Below are positions 1 through 8,896 of a stretch of DNA of 64,000 nucleotides, piece after piece. The stretch is from assembly GCA_044228435.1 (NCBI GenBank), contig JBGAUW010000014.1, positions 1 to 64,000 on the forward strand, read 5' to 3'. The notes below the pieces were generated by a model. It made no database searches. It worked only from the letters and a program-made list of their open reading frames with translations, and was not told the origin of the DNA. The DNA comes from Bog-950 sp044228435. Lineage in GTDB: Bacteria; Bacteroidota; Bacteroidia; Chitinophagales; LD1. The position numbers and the translations under genes are program-made. Each line of letters starts with the position of its first letter. Position 1 is the stretch's first letter.

Positions 1-340
1 GCAGGGTTGCATTTAGCACACTTACATCCGTGCGGCTTAATGTAAGCGTCGAACATTTCCTTTCCATAGTCGTGCGACAACTCCTCGCCTGCTATGTTCT
101 TTCATAGCGACCGTCATATTCATCCAGCTTTTTATCTCCTGATGCAGACCATAGCCGAGAACATATGATTGATGTAGCGGGCTAAGTTTTTACGGTCTTT
201 CCATCGATAAACCATTTAAAGATAATTTCAGCAAAGTGTTCCCCCTCTCCTGTTTGCTTCATCCAGCCGGTACCGCCATTATAATATAACTTTTTTGTGC
301 CTTTGTAATGGGTTCAGCACCATAAGCCGAGTCCGGTAAC
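1..340 (-). pseudogene. Decayed SET-domain protein-lysine methyltransferase, frameshifted, runs off the window start
   Basis: No single frame is open, but consecutive minus-strand frames spell SET-domain blocks in the right order. These are YGAEPITKAQ (about 300-336, the Y-x-GE-xIT-xA block), FIDGKTVK (about 187-212), NLARYINH (about 165-188, the ARxINH motif of the SAM/knot region), then GEELSHDYGK followed by a C-x-C-x2-C post-SET zinc motif (1-103). Frame changes are needed near 187, 103-165 and 300. SET proteins methylate lysines, and bacteria carry free-standing versions. It is either a true pseudogene or a poorly sequenced contig end. The N-terminal half upstream of 340 is not recognisable. 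The family call is firm because three independent motifs are collinear; the inactivation is less certain. Confidence 0.6.
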
Positions 341-627
341 AGATTTTTTCGCACTTTCAAATCAGGGTAGATTGCTTCATAGCAACGAACGTAAAAGAAA
401 ATATTAAAACAGACCTGCACGATGTAGAAAAATATTAAAAACAGCGGTGCATGCTTTGAATTACTATGCAACCTTCGGTAACCTGAGCCGGACAAAGTGC
501 GGGGCCTTTTCGTAAAAAAAACCATACCGATGCTGAGCTTAATTAAGCCATTGTAGTTAAGAACTCACTTAAATATGGACCTTTTTTAGTTTTAAAGGGG
601 CTGTTTCGTATTTTCATCCCCTTAATT
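341..627. other. Non-coding stretch upstream of era
   Basis: No convincing gene is seen. The minus frame that covers 259-525 is partly the SET remnant, and its upstream part has no recognisable content. Just before era an AAGGGG/CCCCTT inverted repeat (about 595-623) could form a hairpin over the translation start region. I see no clear TAnnTTTG promoter for era. Confidence 0.4.
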
Positions 628-1512
628 ATGAAACATAAAGCTGGCTTTGTAAATATTATTGGGCTACCCAACGTGGGCAAAAGCACCCTTATGAATGGCC
701 TTGTAGGCGAGCGCATGAGCATTATATCGCCCAAGGCGCAAACCACCCGACACCGGATACTGGGCATGGTAAATACCAACGACTATCAGATAGTGTTTTC
801 TGATACCCCCGGCTATATAAACCAACCGGCCTATAAGTTGCAAAGCACTATGAACGATTTTGTAGCCGGCGCCTTTGAAGATGCCGATGTGTTGATTTTT
901 GTAACCGATAAATTTCAGAAAGAGGAAGAGCAAAAGCACCTGGTGGAGTTGATTCAAAAAACCGACATACCCACCTTTATATTGCTGAACAAAATAGACT
1001 TGTACCAAAAGGCTGAAACAGAAGACCTTATAGCCGGCTGGAAAAAGGTTTTACCAAAATGCGAAGTGATACCAATTACGGCATCGTCGGGCATAAATGC
1101 TAAAAAGGTAATTAAAAAGATAGTGGAGCTGTTGCCGGAATCGCCGCCTTATTACGATAAAGAGCAGCTAACCGACCGCAATACCCGCTTTTTTGTGTCG
1201 GAGATAGTGCGCGAAAAGATTTTTACCAATTACACGCACGAGATACCTTATAGCTGCGAGGTGATTGTGGATGCCTATAAGGAAGAAGAAAAAATAGACC
1301 GAATACACTGTGTGATTTATGTGGAACGCGAATCGCAGAAGGGCATAGTGATAGGCAATAAAGGCGAATCGCTTAAAAAAGTAGGCACCGAAGCACGCAA
1401 AGAAATAGAGGAATTTATAGGCAAAAAAGTGCATTTAGAATTACTTGTAAAAGTAAAAGACAAATGGCGCGACAATGCCAACACACTTAAAAATTTAGGA
1501 TACACCAGCTAA
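628..1512 (+). CDS. era: GTPase Era
   Basis: Era is a 16S rRNA-binding GTPase needed for 30S subunit maturation and acts at the inner face of the membrane. The 294-residue product has the usual family length. It shows a P-loop GLPNVGKST (residues 12-20), the effector loop with TT at 39-40, the G3 motif DTPG (59-62), the G4 motif NKID near 121, and a C-terminal KH domain with the GxxG loop in VIGNKGE near residue 241. It lies 37 bp upstream of der in the same direction, and the two ribosome-assembly GTPases probably share a transcript. The start is the ATG that places the P-loop at the standard distance from the N-terminus. Confidence 0.97.
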   Translation: MKHKAGFVNIIGLPNVGKSTLMNGLVGERMSIISPKAQTTRHRILGMVNTNDYQIVFSDTPGYINQPAYKLQSTMNDFVAGAFEDADVLIFVTDKFQKEEEQKHLVELIQKTDIPTFILLNKIDLYQKAETEDLIAGWKKVLPKCEVIPITASSGINAKKVIKKIVELLPESPPYYDKEQLTDRNTRFFVSEIVREKIFTNYTHEIPYSCEVIVDAYKEEEKIDRIHCVIYVERESQKGIVIGNKGESLKKVGTEARKEIEEFIGKKVHLELLVKVKDKWRDNANTLKNLGYTS

Positions 1513-1549
1513 ACACCCGTTTAGCACAAATTAAAATTACCCCAGGCAA

Positions 1550-2857
1550 ATGAGTTTTACAATAGCAATAGTAGGAAGACCTAACGTAGGCAAATCGACC
1601 CTTTTTAACCGCCTTGTAGGCGAAAAAAAGGCGATAGTAGATGACCAGAGTGGCGTAACACGCGACCGTATTTACGGCGAAAGCGATTGGGCCGGCAAAA
1701 ATTTTAACGTAATAGATACCGGTGGTTTTGTGCCCCGCAGCAAGGATGTGTTTGAAAAACACATACGCGAGCAGGTAATGATTGCTATTGAAGAGGCTTC
1801 TCTCCTACTGTTTGTGGTAGATGCCTCTACGGGCATTACCACTCTTGACGATGAGTTTGGCAACATATTACGCAAACACCAGAAAAACGTTTTTTTGGTG
1901 GTAAACAAGGTAGATAACATACAGCGTAAACACGAAGCCAATGAGTTTTACAGCATGGGGATAGATAATATCTTCTTTATTGCCTCTATGACCGGCTCTG
2001 GCACCGGCGAGCTGTTGGATGCCGTAGCAGAACGTATACCAGCCAACGAACCCGAGAAAGAAGAAGAACAAATACCTAAAGTGTGTATTATAGGGCAGCC
2101 TAACGTAGGTAAATCATCGTTGGTAAACGCCTTATTGGGCGAAGACCGTAACATTGTAACCGATATTGCCGGAACTACCCGCGATTCGGTGCATACCCGC
2201 TACAGTAAATTTGGTAAAAACCTAATATTGATAGATACGGCCGGTATACGGGGCAAAGCCAAGGTGCACGAAAACCTTGAGTTTTACTCGGTAATAAGGG
2301 CCGTAAAAGCCCTTGATGAAGCCGATATAGCCGTAATAGTGCTGGATGCGGTTAAAGGCATTACCCACCAGGACCTTACCATCTATAAAATGGCTATTAA
2401 AAAGCACCGCGGTATTATAGTAGCCGTTAATAAATGGGATTTAATACCCAAGGGAACCAACACTGCCCGCGATTATGAGGAGGTGCTAAAAAGCAAGCTG
2501 GCCCCCTTTAACGATGTGCCAATTATATTCATCTCTGCCCTCGAAAAACAACGCGTTTTTAGAATAATAGAAACCATTGATGAAGTGTATGTAAACCTTC
2601 GTAAGAAAATAACAACTTCTAAGCTGAATGAGGTAATGCTTAAGGCGATTGACCAATACTCTCCGCCGGCTATGGACGGGCGCCTGGTAACTATTAAATA
2701 TGTAACCCAGTTACCTACTTTTTCACCTTCGTTCGCGTTTTTTACCAATCACCCCAAGCATATTAAAAATGCATATAAGGGCTATTTAGAGAACAAACTG
2801 CGCGAAGCCTTTAATTTTACGGGTGTACCGGTAAATATCTTCTTCCGCGAGAAGTAG
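1550..2857 (+). CDS. der: GTPase Der (EngA), tandem GTP-binding domains
   Basis: Der is the double-GTPase essential for 50S subunit assembly. The 435-residue product contains two full G domains: first P-loop GRPNVGKST at residues 9-17 with DTGG and NKVD, second P-loop GQPNVGKSS at about 181-189 with DTAG and NKWD. The C-terminal KH-like domain, with the typical LP-x-FxxF stretch, follows at about 350-435. The length is normal. It follows era by 37 bp. Nothing is missing in either nucleotide-binding site. Confidence 0.97.
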   Translation: MSFTIAIVGRPNVGKSTLFNRLVGEKKAIVDDQSGVTRDRIYGESDWAGKNFNVIDTGGFVPRSKDVFEKHIREQVMIAIEEASLLLFVVDASTGITTLDDEFGNILRKHQKNVFLVVNKVDNIQRKHEANEFYSMGIDNIFFIASMTGSGTGELLDAVAERIPANEPEKEEEQIPKVCIIGQPNVGKSSLVNALLGEDRNIVTDIAGTTRDSVHTRYSKFGKNLILIDTAGIRGKAKVHENLEFYSVIRAVKALDEADIAVIVLDAVKGITHQDLTIYKMAIKKHRGIIVAVNKWDLIPKGTNTARDYEEVLKSKLAPFNDVPIIFISALEKQRVFRIIETIDEVYVNLRKKITTSKLNEVMLKAIDQYSPPAMDGRLVTIKYVTQLPTFSPSFAFFTNHPKHIKNAYKGYLENKLREAFNFTGVPVNIFFREK

Positions 2858-2924
2858 TGTTTACTAATAACACCACCCATCTCATTATGAGTGGGTAACA
2901 ATGTTAAAAATATTTTTACCAATA

Positions 2925-2957
2925 TTTGTAAATACCAACCGTAGAAAATTATATTTG
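2925..2957 (+). promoter_or_regulatory. Bacteroidota-type promoter for the small lipoprotein gene
   Basis: A TTTG -33 element at 2925-2928 and a TATATTTG -7 element at 2950-2957 are separated by 21 bp, a full match to the TTTG-N19..21-TAnnTTTG form recognised by the Bacteroidota primary sigma factor. It lies 40 bp before the ATG at 2997. Confidence 0.75.
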
Positions 2958-2996
2958 CGCGTCAATTTATTAACCTAACCAAAAAAACTAAGAAGA

Positions 2997-3176
2997 ATGA
3001 AAAAAGTATTTTTCGCTTTCGTAGCAGCTTCTGTAGTAGTTTTATCGGCTTGCAACAACAAACCAGCTGAAACTACAGAAACAACTACAGTTGATACAAC
3101 TGCTGTTGTTACAGAAACTACCACTACTACAGTTGATACAACTGCAGTAACTACTACTGATACTACAGCTAAGTAA
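2997..3176 (+). CDS. Small Thr/Val-rich lipoprotein, 59 residues
   Basis: The ORF encodes a signal peptide MKKVFFAFVAASVVV and a lipobox LSAC, so the mature protein would be lipid-anchored at about Cys18. The remaining ~40 residues are almost only Thr, Val, Asp, Ala and Glu in repeats of the type TTTVDTTAV. No fold or catalytic motif is visible. It is a stand-alone unit with a consensus promoter 40 bp upstream and a strong terminator 20 bp downstream, which suggests steady, possibly high expression. Short Thr-rich lipoproteins of this kind are common in Bacteroidota and have no known function. It could be a surface spacer or a structural lipoprotein. Confidence 0.8.
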   Translation: MKKVFFAFVAASVVVLSACNNKPAETTETTTVDTTAVVTETTTTTVDTTAVTTTDTTAK

Positions 3177-3195
3177 TCAGAAAGCAAACACAAAT

Positions 3196-3226
3196 AAAAA
3201 AGCCCTGCGTAAGCGGGGCTTTTTTA
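3196..3226 (+). terminator. Rho-independent terminator
   Basis: Seven-pair stem GCCCTGC/GCGGGGC (3202-3208 and 3213-3219, one G-T pair), four-base loop, flanked by A and T runs. It ends the lipoprotein unit and, because of the flanking A-run, can also serve the minus-strand receptor gene ending at 3267. Confidence 0.85.
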
Positions 3227-3266
3227 TTTTCTGCTGGTGCCCCGTAAGGGGCTAATTAGTTATAGG

Positions 3267-5972
3267 TTAAAAACTATACCCTACCTGGAAGGTAAAGTTA
3301 CGCGGCGCCTCTATCAAAGCCGGACGCAGCATATATTCGCGGTTAAGCACGTTTTTGCATATAAACATAAAGGTAGCCTTCTCTTTATAGCTATAGCCCG
3401 CCCGTATATCCATTACAAAATCGCCTTTATTATGTGATGCACGGAAATCTTTAACCACCTTCAGAGCGCCTATTCCACCCTCATCAATATTCTTCATAAA
3501 GCTGTTAAAGAAAGCGCTTACACCCACCGTTACTCCCTTATAATTGGTTTGTATATCGGCCTTGGCAGAGTGCTGTATGCGGTACTTTAATATTTTAACC
3601 GAACCGGCAACCGCTGGATTGTAATCCAGGTTTTCAGGATACAAATAAGAATAGCCTATCAGGAAGTTTAGTGGCACTCCAAAAATTTTACCGTTGGCCA
3701 CAGCCGAAACCTCGCACCCCATTACGCGGGCGTGGCCTATGTTTACTGCATGGAAAGGAATTCCAACGCTGGTCATGCCGGGAGGCAGATCATACAATTG
3801 AAACTCAATCATATCGCGGTATTGGGTAATGTAACCTGCCACATCAAAATAAGCCATCCACTTACTAATCTTTACCCCCTGTTTAATACCTACTTCGGCA
3901 CTCCAGGCACGCTCGGGGCGTAATGTATCGTTAGGAAAAACCTCTGCACCGCTTCTAACTGTATGCACAAATTTTTCAGCCATTGAAGGATAGCGGAAGC
4001 CCTGCCCTATAGAAGCGCGAATAAATGTACCTTCGGTAGCCTGGTAATTCAAGCCAAATCTAAAGAGTGGGGCTACAGGGCTTTCGGTAGCTTTACCCTT
4101 TCGCTTTATTGCATAAAACGGATACTTTACTACAGAAGTATCGAGCATTGCAAACTCAAAGCGCACACCACCTGTAATGGTTAGTTTATTGAAAAATCTC
4201 TTTTCTAATTGTATATAAGCTGCCACATTAGCCACATAGCGGGTATTATATAATAAGCCTGAAGGGTTGGTAAAAACCGAATCGACAGTACCAAAGGTTT
4301 TGCCCCTTATTATGCTGTAAAAACCGTTTACGCCGGTTGTTACTACCAGGTTTATTTTTTTGAATTTGCGTAAAAAACTGTAATCAAAATATAGCTGTGT
4401 ACTGGTAGTGCTATCGCCGGTGCCACCACTAGCAACCCCTGCATTACTATTATACATGGTATTGTATACCCTAAACTTAAGAGCATGGCGATTGTCTTTT
4501 TTATCGTAATAATTAAGGTATGGGTCTATGTTAAACGTTCGGGTGCGGGTAAGCACAATTTCCGATGGCACGTAAATGAATTTGCCCATACCTGAGCCGG
4601 TAAAAAAGTCCTTTAGGGTTTCGTGAAAGAAATTCATGTTTAGGCCTACCGTAAGGTTAGCCATTTTATGCGGGGTATAACGCAACTTAGCCGAGGCACG
4701 GGCACGCTTATAATCGTTATTTTGCCTAAAGCCCTGGTCCTGGTTATAACTGCCGCTTAGTACTATACCAAAATCGCCGTATTGCTTGGCATGCAAAAAC
4801 TGCCCACCGCCAAACATAGGGTGCTGCACACGGTTAATAGTATCGCCATTGCGCTTAATTACCTTGCGGTTCCACCACTGGCTCCAGCTACGCTGGTAAG
4901 GCTGATCATAAAAACCATAGTTAATAAGCACTTTGTTTACCATCTCTGGCTTGGGGTTAATAGTGCGCATATTAAGCACCCCGCTTAACGCCGATGAGCC
5001 ATAAAGGGCAGAGGCAGTTCCTTTTATAATTTCTACCTGCTCTAATAATTCAATAGGCACGGTTTCCCAACGTATACTTCCGTTCTCGGGACTAATTATA
5101 GGCATATCATCCAACAGCGCTAATACCCGGTTTCCGGTAGCATCGCTAAATCCGCTACCTCCACGTATACTTATGGTTTTACCCAACATATTTACACCCG
5201 GCACCTTATTCATGGCTTCATCCATGCGGGCGCTATTTTGGTTTATTACCGAGCTTTTAAGCACTTCCATACTAACTACTTCTTCGCTCAGTTTCTTTTC
5301 GTACTTAGTGCCCGTTACTACCACTATATCCATTTCACGCACTTCTTCAGTCATGCGTATATCAACCTTCTTCTCTTTTTCAATTAATATGCTTACTGTA
5401 ATATTTCGCCTGGCATAGCCCAAATAACTAACCTCCAGGGTGTATGTTCCGGGGGCCACATAAAGAGCATATTTACCATCCATATCGGTTTGGGTTCCAT
5501 TGCTGCCACCCTTCACCTTCAATACAGCTCCCATAATCGGGCTTCCGTCTTTCTCATCGGTAATGGTGCCATATATTTTATTGCCCTCGGTAGCTGGCTT
5601 TAAAACCGGCTCAGATGTGACTGCGGAGGGCTTAGGCGCTACCGGAACAGGAGTTTCAACGGGGACTGCTTCTTCGGCAGTAAGTGTAATATCCGCTACT
5701 TCGCCGGCAGCGTTAACTACCAGTATTGTTTTATTGGCAGCCGTATAACCGGCAAGCAAAAATTGCAGGGTATACTGCCCACTATCAACCAACAGGCTGT
5801 ACATACCAGTACTATCGGTTTGTGCACTGGCGGCGGTTTCTTTAACAGTTACTTTAACTCCACTTAAGGCAACTCCTTTATTATTAACTACAGTTCCATG
5901 CAGGTTAAGTGGTTGGGCAAAGGCAGAAGTTGAAAACAACAGCAGCCCGATAAATAAGTACAAATTCCTCAT
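3267..5972 (-). CDS. TonB-dependent outer membrane receptor with two N-terminal regulatory-like domains
   Basis: This 901-residue protein imports a large or scarce ligand across the outer membrane using TonB/ExbBD energy; the ligand cannot be read from the sequence. A signal peptide ends at about residue 19 (FSTSAFAQ). Two carboxypeptidase-regulatory-like beta domains follow at about 22-95 and 132-205, joined by a Pro/Val/Ala-rich linker. The plug domain starts near 215 (VVVTGTKYEKKLSEE), and the barrel fills the rest, ending in a terminal Phe. A TATTTTTG -7 element lies at 5995-6002, although its -33 partner is weak. It is a paralogue of the next receptor at 6208-8790, which has only one N-domain. 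No SusD partner is adjacent, so a classic glycan-uptake pair is not supported. Confidence 0.92.
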   Translation of the reverse strand: MRNLYLFIGLLLFSTSAFAQPLNLHGTVVNNKGVALSGVKVTVKETAASAQTDSTGMYSLLVDSGQYTLQFLLAGYTAANKTILVVNAAGEVADITLTAEEAVPVETPVPVAPKPSAVTSEPVLKPATEGNKIYGTITDEKDGSPIMGAVLKVKGGSNGTQTDMDGKYALYVAPGTYTLEVSYLGYARRNITVSILIEKEKKVDIRMTEEVREMDIVVVTGTKYEKKLSEEVVSMEVLKSSVINQNSARMDEAMNKVPGVNMLGKTISIRGGSGFSDATGNRVLALLDDMPIISPENGSIRWETVPIELLEQVEIIKGTASALYGSSALSGVLNMRTINPKPEMVNKVLINYGFYDQPYQRSWSQWWNRKVIKRNGDTINRVQHPMFGGGQFLHAKQYGDFGIVLSGSYNQDQGFRQNNDYKRARASAKLRYTPHKMANLTVGLNMNFFHETLKDFFTGSGMGKFIYVPSEIVLTRTRTFNIDPYLNYYDKKDNRHALKFRVYNTMYNSNAGVASGGTGDSTTSTQLYFDYSFLRKFKKINLVVTTGVNGFYSIIRGKTFGTVDSVFTNPSGLLYNTRYVANVAAYIQLEKRFFNKLTITGGVRFEFAMLDTSVVKYPFYAIKRKGKATESPVAPLFRFGLNYQATEGTFIRASIGQGFRYPSMAEKFVHTVRSGAEVFPNDTLRPERAWSAEVGIKQGVKISKWMAYFDVAGYITQYRDMIEFQLYDLPPGMTSVGIPFHAVNIGHARVMGCEVSAVANGKIFGVPLNFLIGYSYLYPENLDYNPAVAGSVKILKYRIQHSAKADIQTNYKGVTVGVSAFFNSFMKNIDEGGIGALKVVKDFRASHNKGDFVMDIRAGYSYKEKATFMFICKNVLNREYMLRPALIEAPRNFTFQVGYSF

Positions 5973-6121
5973 TGCGAATTTTTCGATAATGATTCAAAAA
6001 TAGAATTTTTCCATACAAGCATCTCTTAGATGCGCAATGTTTATCAACAGGTAAAAGGGGGTAAAAAGTTAAATTAAGTCCTTAGTAAATGCAGGTATTG
6101 CCGGCGCTTTTAAGACTGAAA

Positions 6122-6184
6122 GCTACCCCAAGCATTTTGGGTAGCATAAAAAAAGGAACGAGGTTTTACTCCCCGTTCCTTTTG
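6122..6184 (-). terminator. Two adjacent hairpins between the receptor genes
   Basis: The first hairpin pairs GCTACCC with GGGTAGC (6122-6145). The second pairs AAAGGAACG with CGTTCCTTT (about 6152-6183). They lie immediately downstream of the minus-strand receptor ending at 6208 and probably separate it from the next receptor gene. Confidence 0.7.
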
Positions 6185-6207
6185 CTATTTGCGAGCAACC
6201 AACCTAA

Positions 6208-8790
6208 TTACATGCTGCCGTTGGTCTTATTGCGCTTGGTGCTAAAGTTATAGCTTAACTGAACTGTGTAGCTGCGTGGTGCTTCAAAACGACCCGGACG
6301 TGGCATCCACTCCCAGTTAGCAACGTTTTTAATGATAAACGATATTTTAAGCGGATCCACCGGCTTGTAGCCAATAGCCATGTTCAAAATATTGTCGCCA
6401 CGGTAATTGCGCGCTTCTTGGGCATCGCGGTAGTTTTTTAAGCCGGTGAAAGAATTAATTTTAAATAATAAAGGAACAGTTTGGGCAAAAAACGGACTAA
6501 CGAAAGCATAATCGATATTGGTTTGGTAGCCAATAAACTGATAATCAAGATTAAAATCGAAACGTTTAGCTACTATATTAAACAATAACTTTAGCTGATG
6601 CGTAGGGCGATATTTAAGGGTATTGGTTTTAGAAGAAGACGTCATACCATAGGTAAGCATATTTACTGTATCGAACCCAGCAGGGGCATTAGCGGAATTA
6701 TATGCGTACTGTACTGCGCCTCCAATTATCCCACCCATATTAGGTCTAATGGTGTCGCCTACCACATTGTAAAGTATTAATGGTTTATCCCAGTTAAGTG
6801 CGCGGCTATTGATAAAGGTATATCCGATTAAGAAGTTCATTTCAACATCCTTTACCAGTGTTTGCACACCAAACGCCGCATCTACACCCAAAATGCGGGT
6901 AGTGCCAATATTTTGCGAAGAGAAACCTGCGCCAAGACCGCCATTTTTAGTATCGCCGAAGGTACCAAACATAAACTCCATCATATTTTGATATTGGTTC
7001 CAAAAACCAGCCACATCAAAGTAGCCGGTAGTGCGGCTCTTTTTACCAAACATAAAACCTTGTTTTAAACCAATTTCAGCACCATAACCGGTTTCCGGCT
7101 TTAGGTTTTTGTTAGGGAAAATTTCAATAGCTCCTAACTTGGTAGTAACAAAAAACTCGGCGATTGATGGGTAACGGAAACCCTGGCCAAACGAAGCGCG
7201 GATATACGTAGCTTCTGCCGCCTGGTAGTTTAAGCCTAAACGGAATAGAGGGTAAGTAAGTTCTTTTAAACTGTTGCGTCCATCTACATTAAAATACTCC
7301 CAGCGGGCACCTAACGATACGTTAAGTTTATTAAAAAACTTACCATCCACCTGCGCATATACCGACGTATTATAAGCATTGTGAGATTTATCGCCGTACA
7401 AATAAGGATAAGGGACATAGCCAAATGAATCTACTTGTAATTCTTTAATCGAATCGGTGCGGGGGTCGTTAGGGTCTTTAGGCGGTGCAATGCCATCTAT
7501 TTTAGCACCAACGCCTGCAACAAAGTTAAACTTAACCTTTGGCGAAACTTCGAAAGCGCGCTGGTAACTAAAGTCTATAATGTTACGCTGTGCTATTGAG
7601 CCCTGACCAGTACTGTTTATGTTGCTTGAATTAAGGTAGCGATAGCGGAAAGAAAATTTGTTGCCGCTTTTATCGTAGTAGTTAACAAAAGGGTCTATTA
7701 GGTAGCGCCCATTTTCGTATTCAGTAATCGTATTTACCAATGGTCTATAAGATTTATTACCCACGCTATCCCATATAAAAAAGGTTTTACCCCAGCTCCA
7801 GTAACCTAACACGTTTACACCCATGCTAAGGCCTTCTACTTTTTTAAAGCGGTAGCGTATTTTGGCGTTAATTCTAAAATCCTGATTATCGGATGAATCC
7901 AAATACCCACGGTCGTTATTGTAAGCAATACCTGTAATTAAATCCCATTGCCCAATTTTACGACGGTCGGCAAAGTTAAAACCTGCAAACCACTGCGGGC
8001 GGCCCTGCCACCACTTCATACTGCGGGTTTTAGTTGGTCCTTCGTAAAAGCCCGCGTAAGTTTGTAACTTGGTATAAGGCTCATCGGTAGGGTATGCCAT
8101 ACGGGCGTTTATTACCCCGTTAAGCGCACCCGAACCATAGATAGCCGAAGCCGCACCTTTTAATACTTCAATCTGGTCGATATTTTCAACGGGCATCATG
8201 CTCCATTTAGCATCATCCGCATCAGCCGTAGTAATTAATAAATCATCGTATAATACTGCCACGCGCGAGCCTGCTCCGTAGCTCCAACCCGAGCCACCAC
8301 GTATATTAGCCTGACCATCGGCAATGGTTACACCGGGTATTTTTTGCACCCCACCCGAAACGTCGGTTACGTTCTGGTTATTCAACACGTCAGATTTTAA
8401 TACATCCAACGATACTGTTTCTTCACTCAGTTTCTTTTCGTACTTACTGCTGGTTACAACCACCACATCTATCATACGCTGCTTTTCTTTCATTACTACA
8501 TTAAGGGTAGTAGTTTGTCCGGCAGTAATAGTTACGCTTTGTGTTTCAGCATCTTTACCTATGTATTTAAACATTACCTGGTAGGTGCCGGCAGGTAATT
8601 CTTTTATTTCGTAGTTACCATCAAAATCGCTTACGGCTGCCTGGCCTTTGCTGGCATCAATTACCACGTTGGCCGAAATTAGGGCATCGCCATTCTCTTC
8701 AGTGACTTTACCCGCCAACTTTCCGTTTTGTGCATAAATGCTAAACCAAATAAAACTGAAAACAGGCAATAGTAGGTGTTTGAGCTTCAT
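6208..8790 (-). CDS. TonB-dependent outer membrane receptor, one N-terminal regulatory-like domain
   Basis: An 860-residue receptor with signal peptide (FIWFSIYAQ, about residues 12-20), one carboxypeptidase-regulatory-like domain (about 24-100), a plug starting near VVVTSSKYEKKLSEE, and a long beta-barrel. I chose the ATG at 8790 over an in-frame upstream start at 8841. The upstream extension has no signal-peptide character, and a TATTTTTG -7 promoter element lies inside it at 8812-8819. The plug wording KYEKKLSEE is shared with the receptor at 3267-5972, so the pair looks like a tandem duplication that later gained or lost an N-domain. The ligand is unknown. Confidence 0.92.
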   Translation of the reverse strand: MKLKHLLLPVFSFIWFSIYAQNGKLAGKVTEENGDALISANVVIDASKGQAAVSDFDGNYEIKELPAGTYQVMFKYIGKDAETQSVTITAGQTTTLNVVMKEKQRMIDVVVVTSSKYEKKLSEETVSLDVLKSDVLNNQNVTDVSGGVQKIPGVTIADGQANIRGGSGWSYGAGSRVAVLYDDLLITTADADDAKWSMMPVENIDQIEVLKGAASAIYGSGALNGVINARMAYPTDEPYTKLQTYAGFYEGPTKTRSMKWWQGRPQWFAGFNFADRRKIGQWDLITGIAYNNDRGYLDSSDNQDFRINAKIRYRFKKVEGLSMGVNVLGYWSWGKTFFIWDSVGNKSYRPLVNTITEYENGRYLIDPFVNYYDKSGNKFSFRYRYLNSSNINSTGQGSIAQRNIIDFSYQRAFEVSPKVKFNFVAGVGAKIDGIAPPKDPNDPRTDSIKELQVDSFGYVPYPYLYGDKSHNAYNTSVYAQVDGKFFNKLNVSLGARWEYFNVDGRNSLKELTYPLFRLGLNYQAAEATYIRASFGQGFRYPSIAEFFVTTKLGAIEIFPNKNLKPETGYGAEIGLKQGFMFGKKSRTTGYFDVAGFWNQYQNMMEFMFGTFGDTKNGGLGAGFSSQNIGTTRILGVDAAFGVQTLVKDVEMNFLIGYTFINSRALNWDKPLILYNVVGDTIRPNMGGIIGGAVQYAYNSANAPAGFDTVNMLTYGMTSSSKTNTLKYRPTHQLKLLFNIVAKRFDFNLDYQFIGYQTNIDYAFVSPFFAQTVPLLFKINSFTGLKNYRDAQEARNYRGDNILNMAIGYKPVDPLKISFIIKNVANWEWMPRPGRFEAPRSYTVQLSYNFSTKRNKTNGSM

Positions 8791-8896
8791 AGATGTTTGT
8801 TTGATATGGAACAAAAATAGTTTTTTAAAGAAAACGACCAAGGTGCATACTGTTAAGTGTGCACATGTGATATTTACTTAGTAATAAGACAGTTAT

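Noticed and set aside
259..525. Minus-strand 88-residue frame as an independent gene
   Set aside because: Its end carries part of the SET-domain wording, and the rest has no domain. It is better read as one frame of the decayed SET gene.
8791..8841. Longer N-terminus of the second TonB receptor
   Set aside because: The extra 17 residues destroy the signal peptide, and a TAnnTTTG element lies within them.
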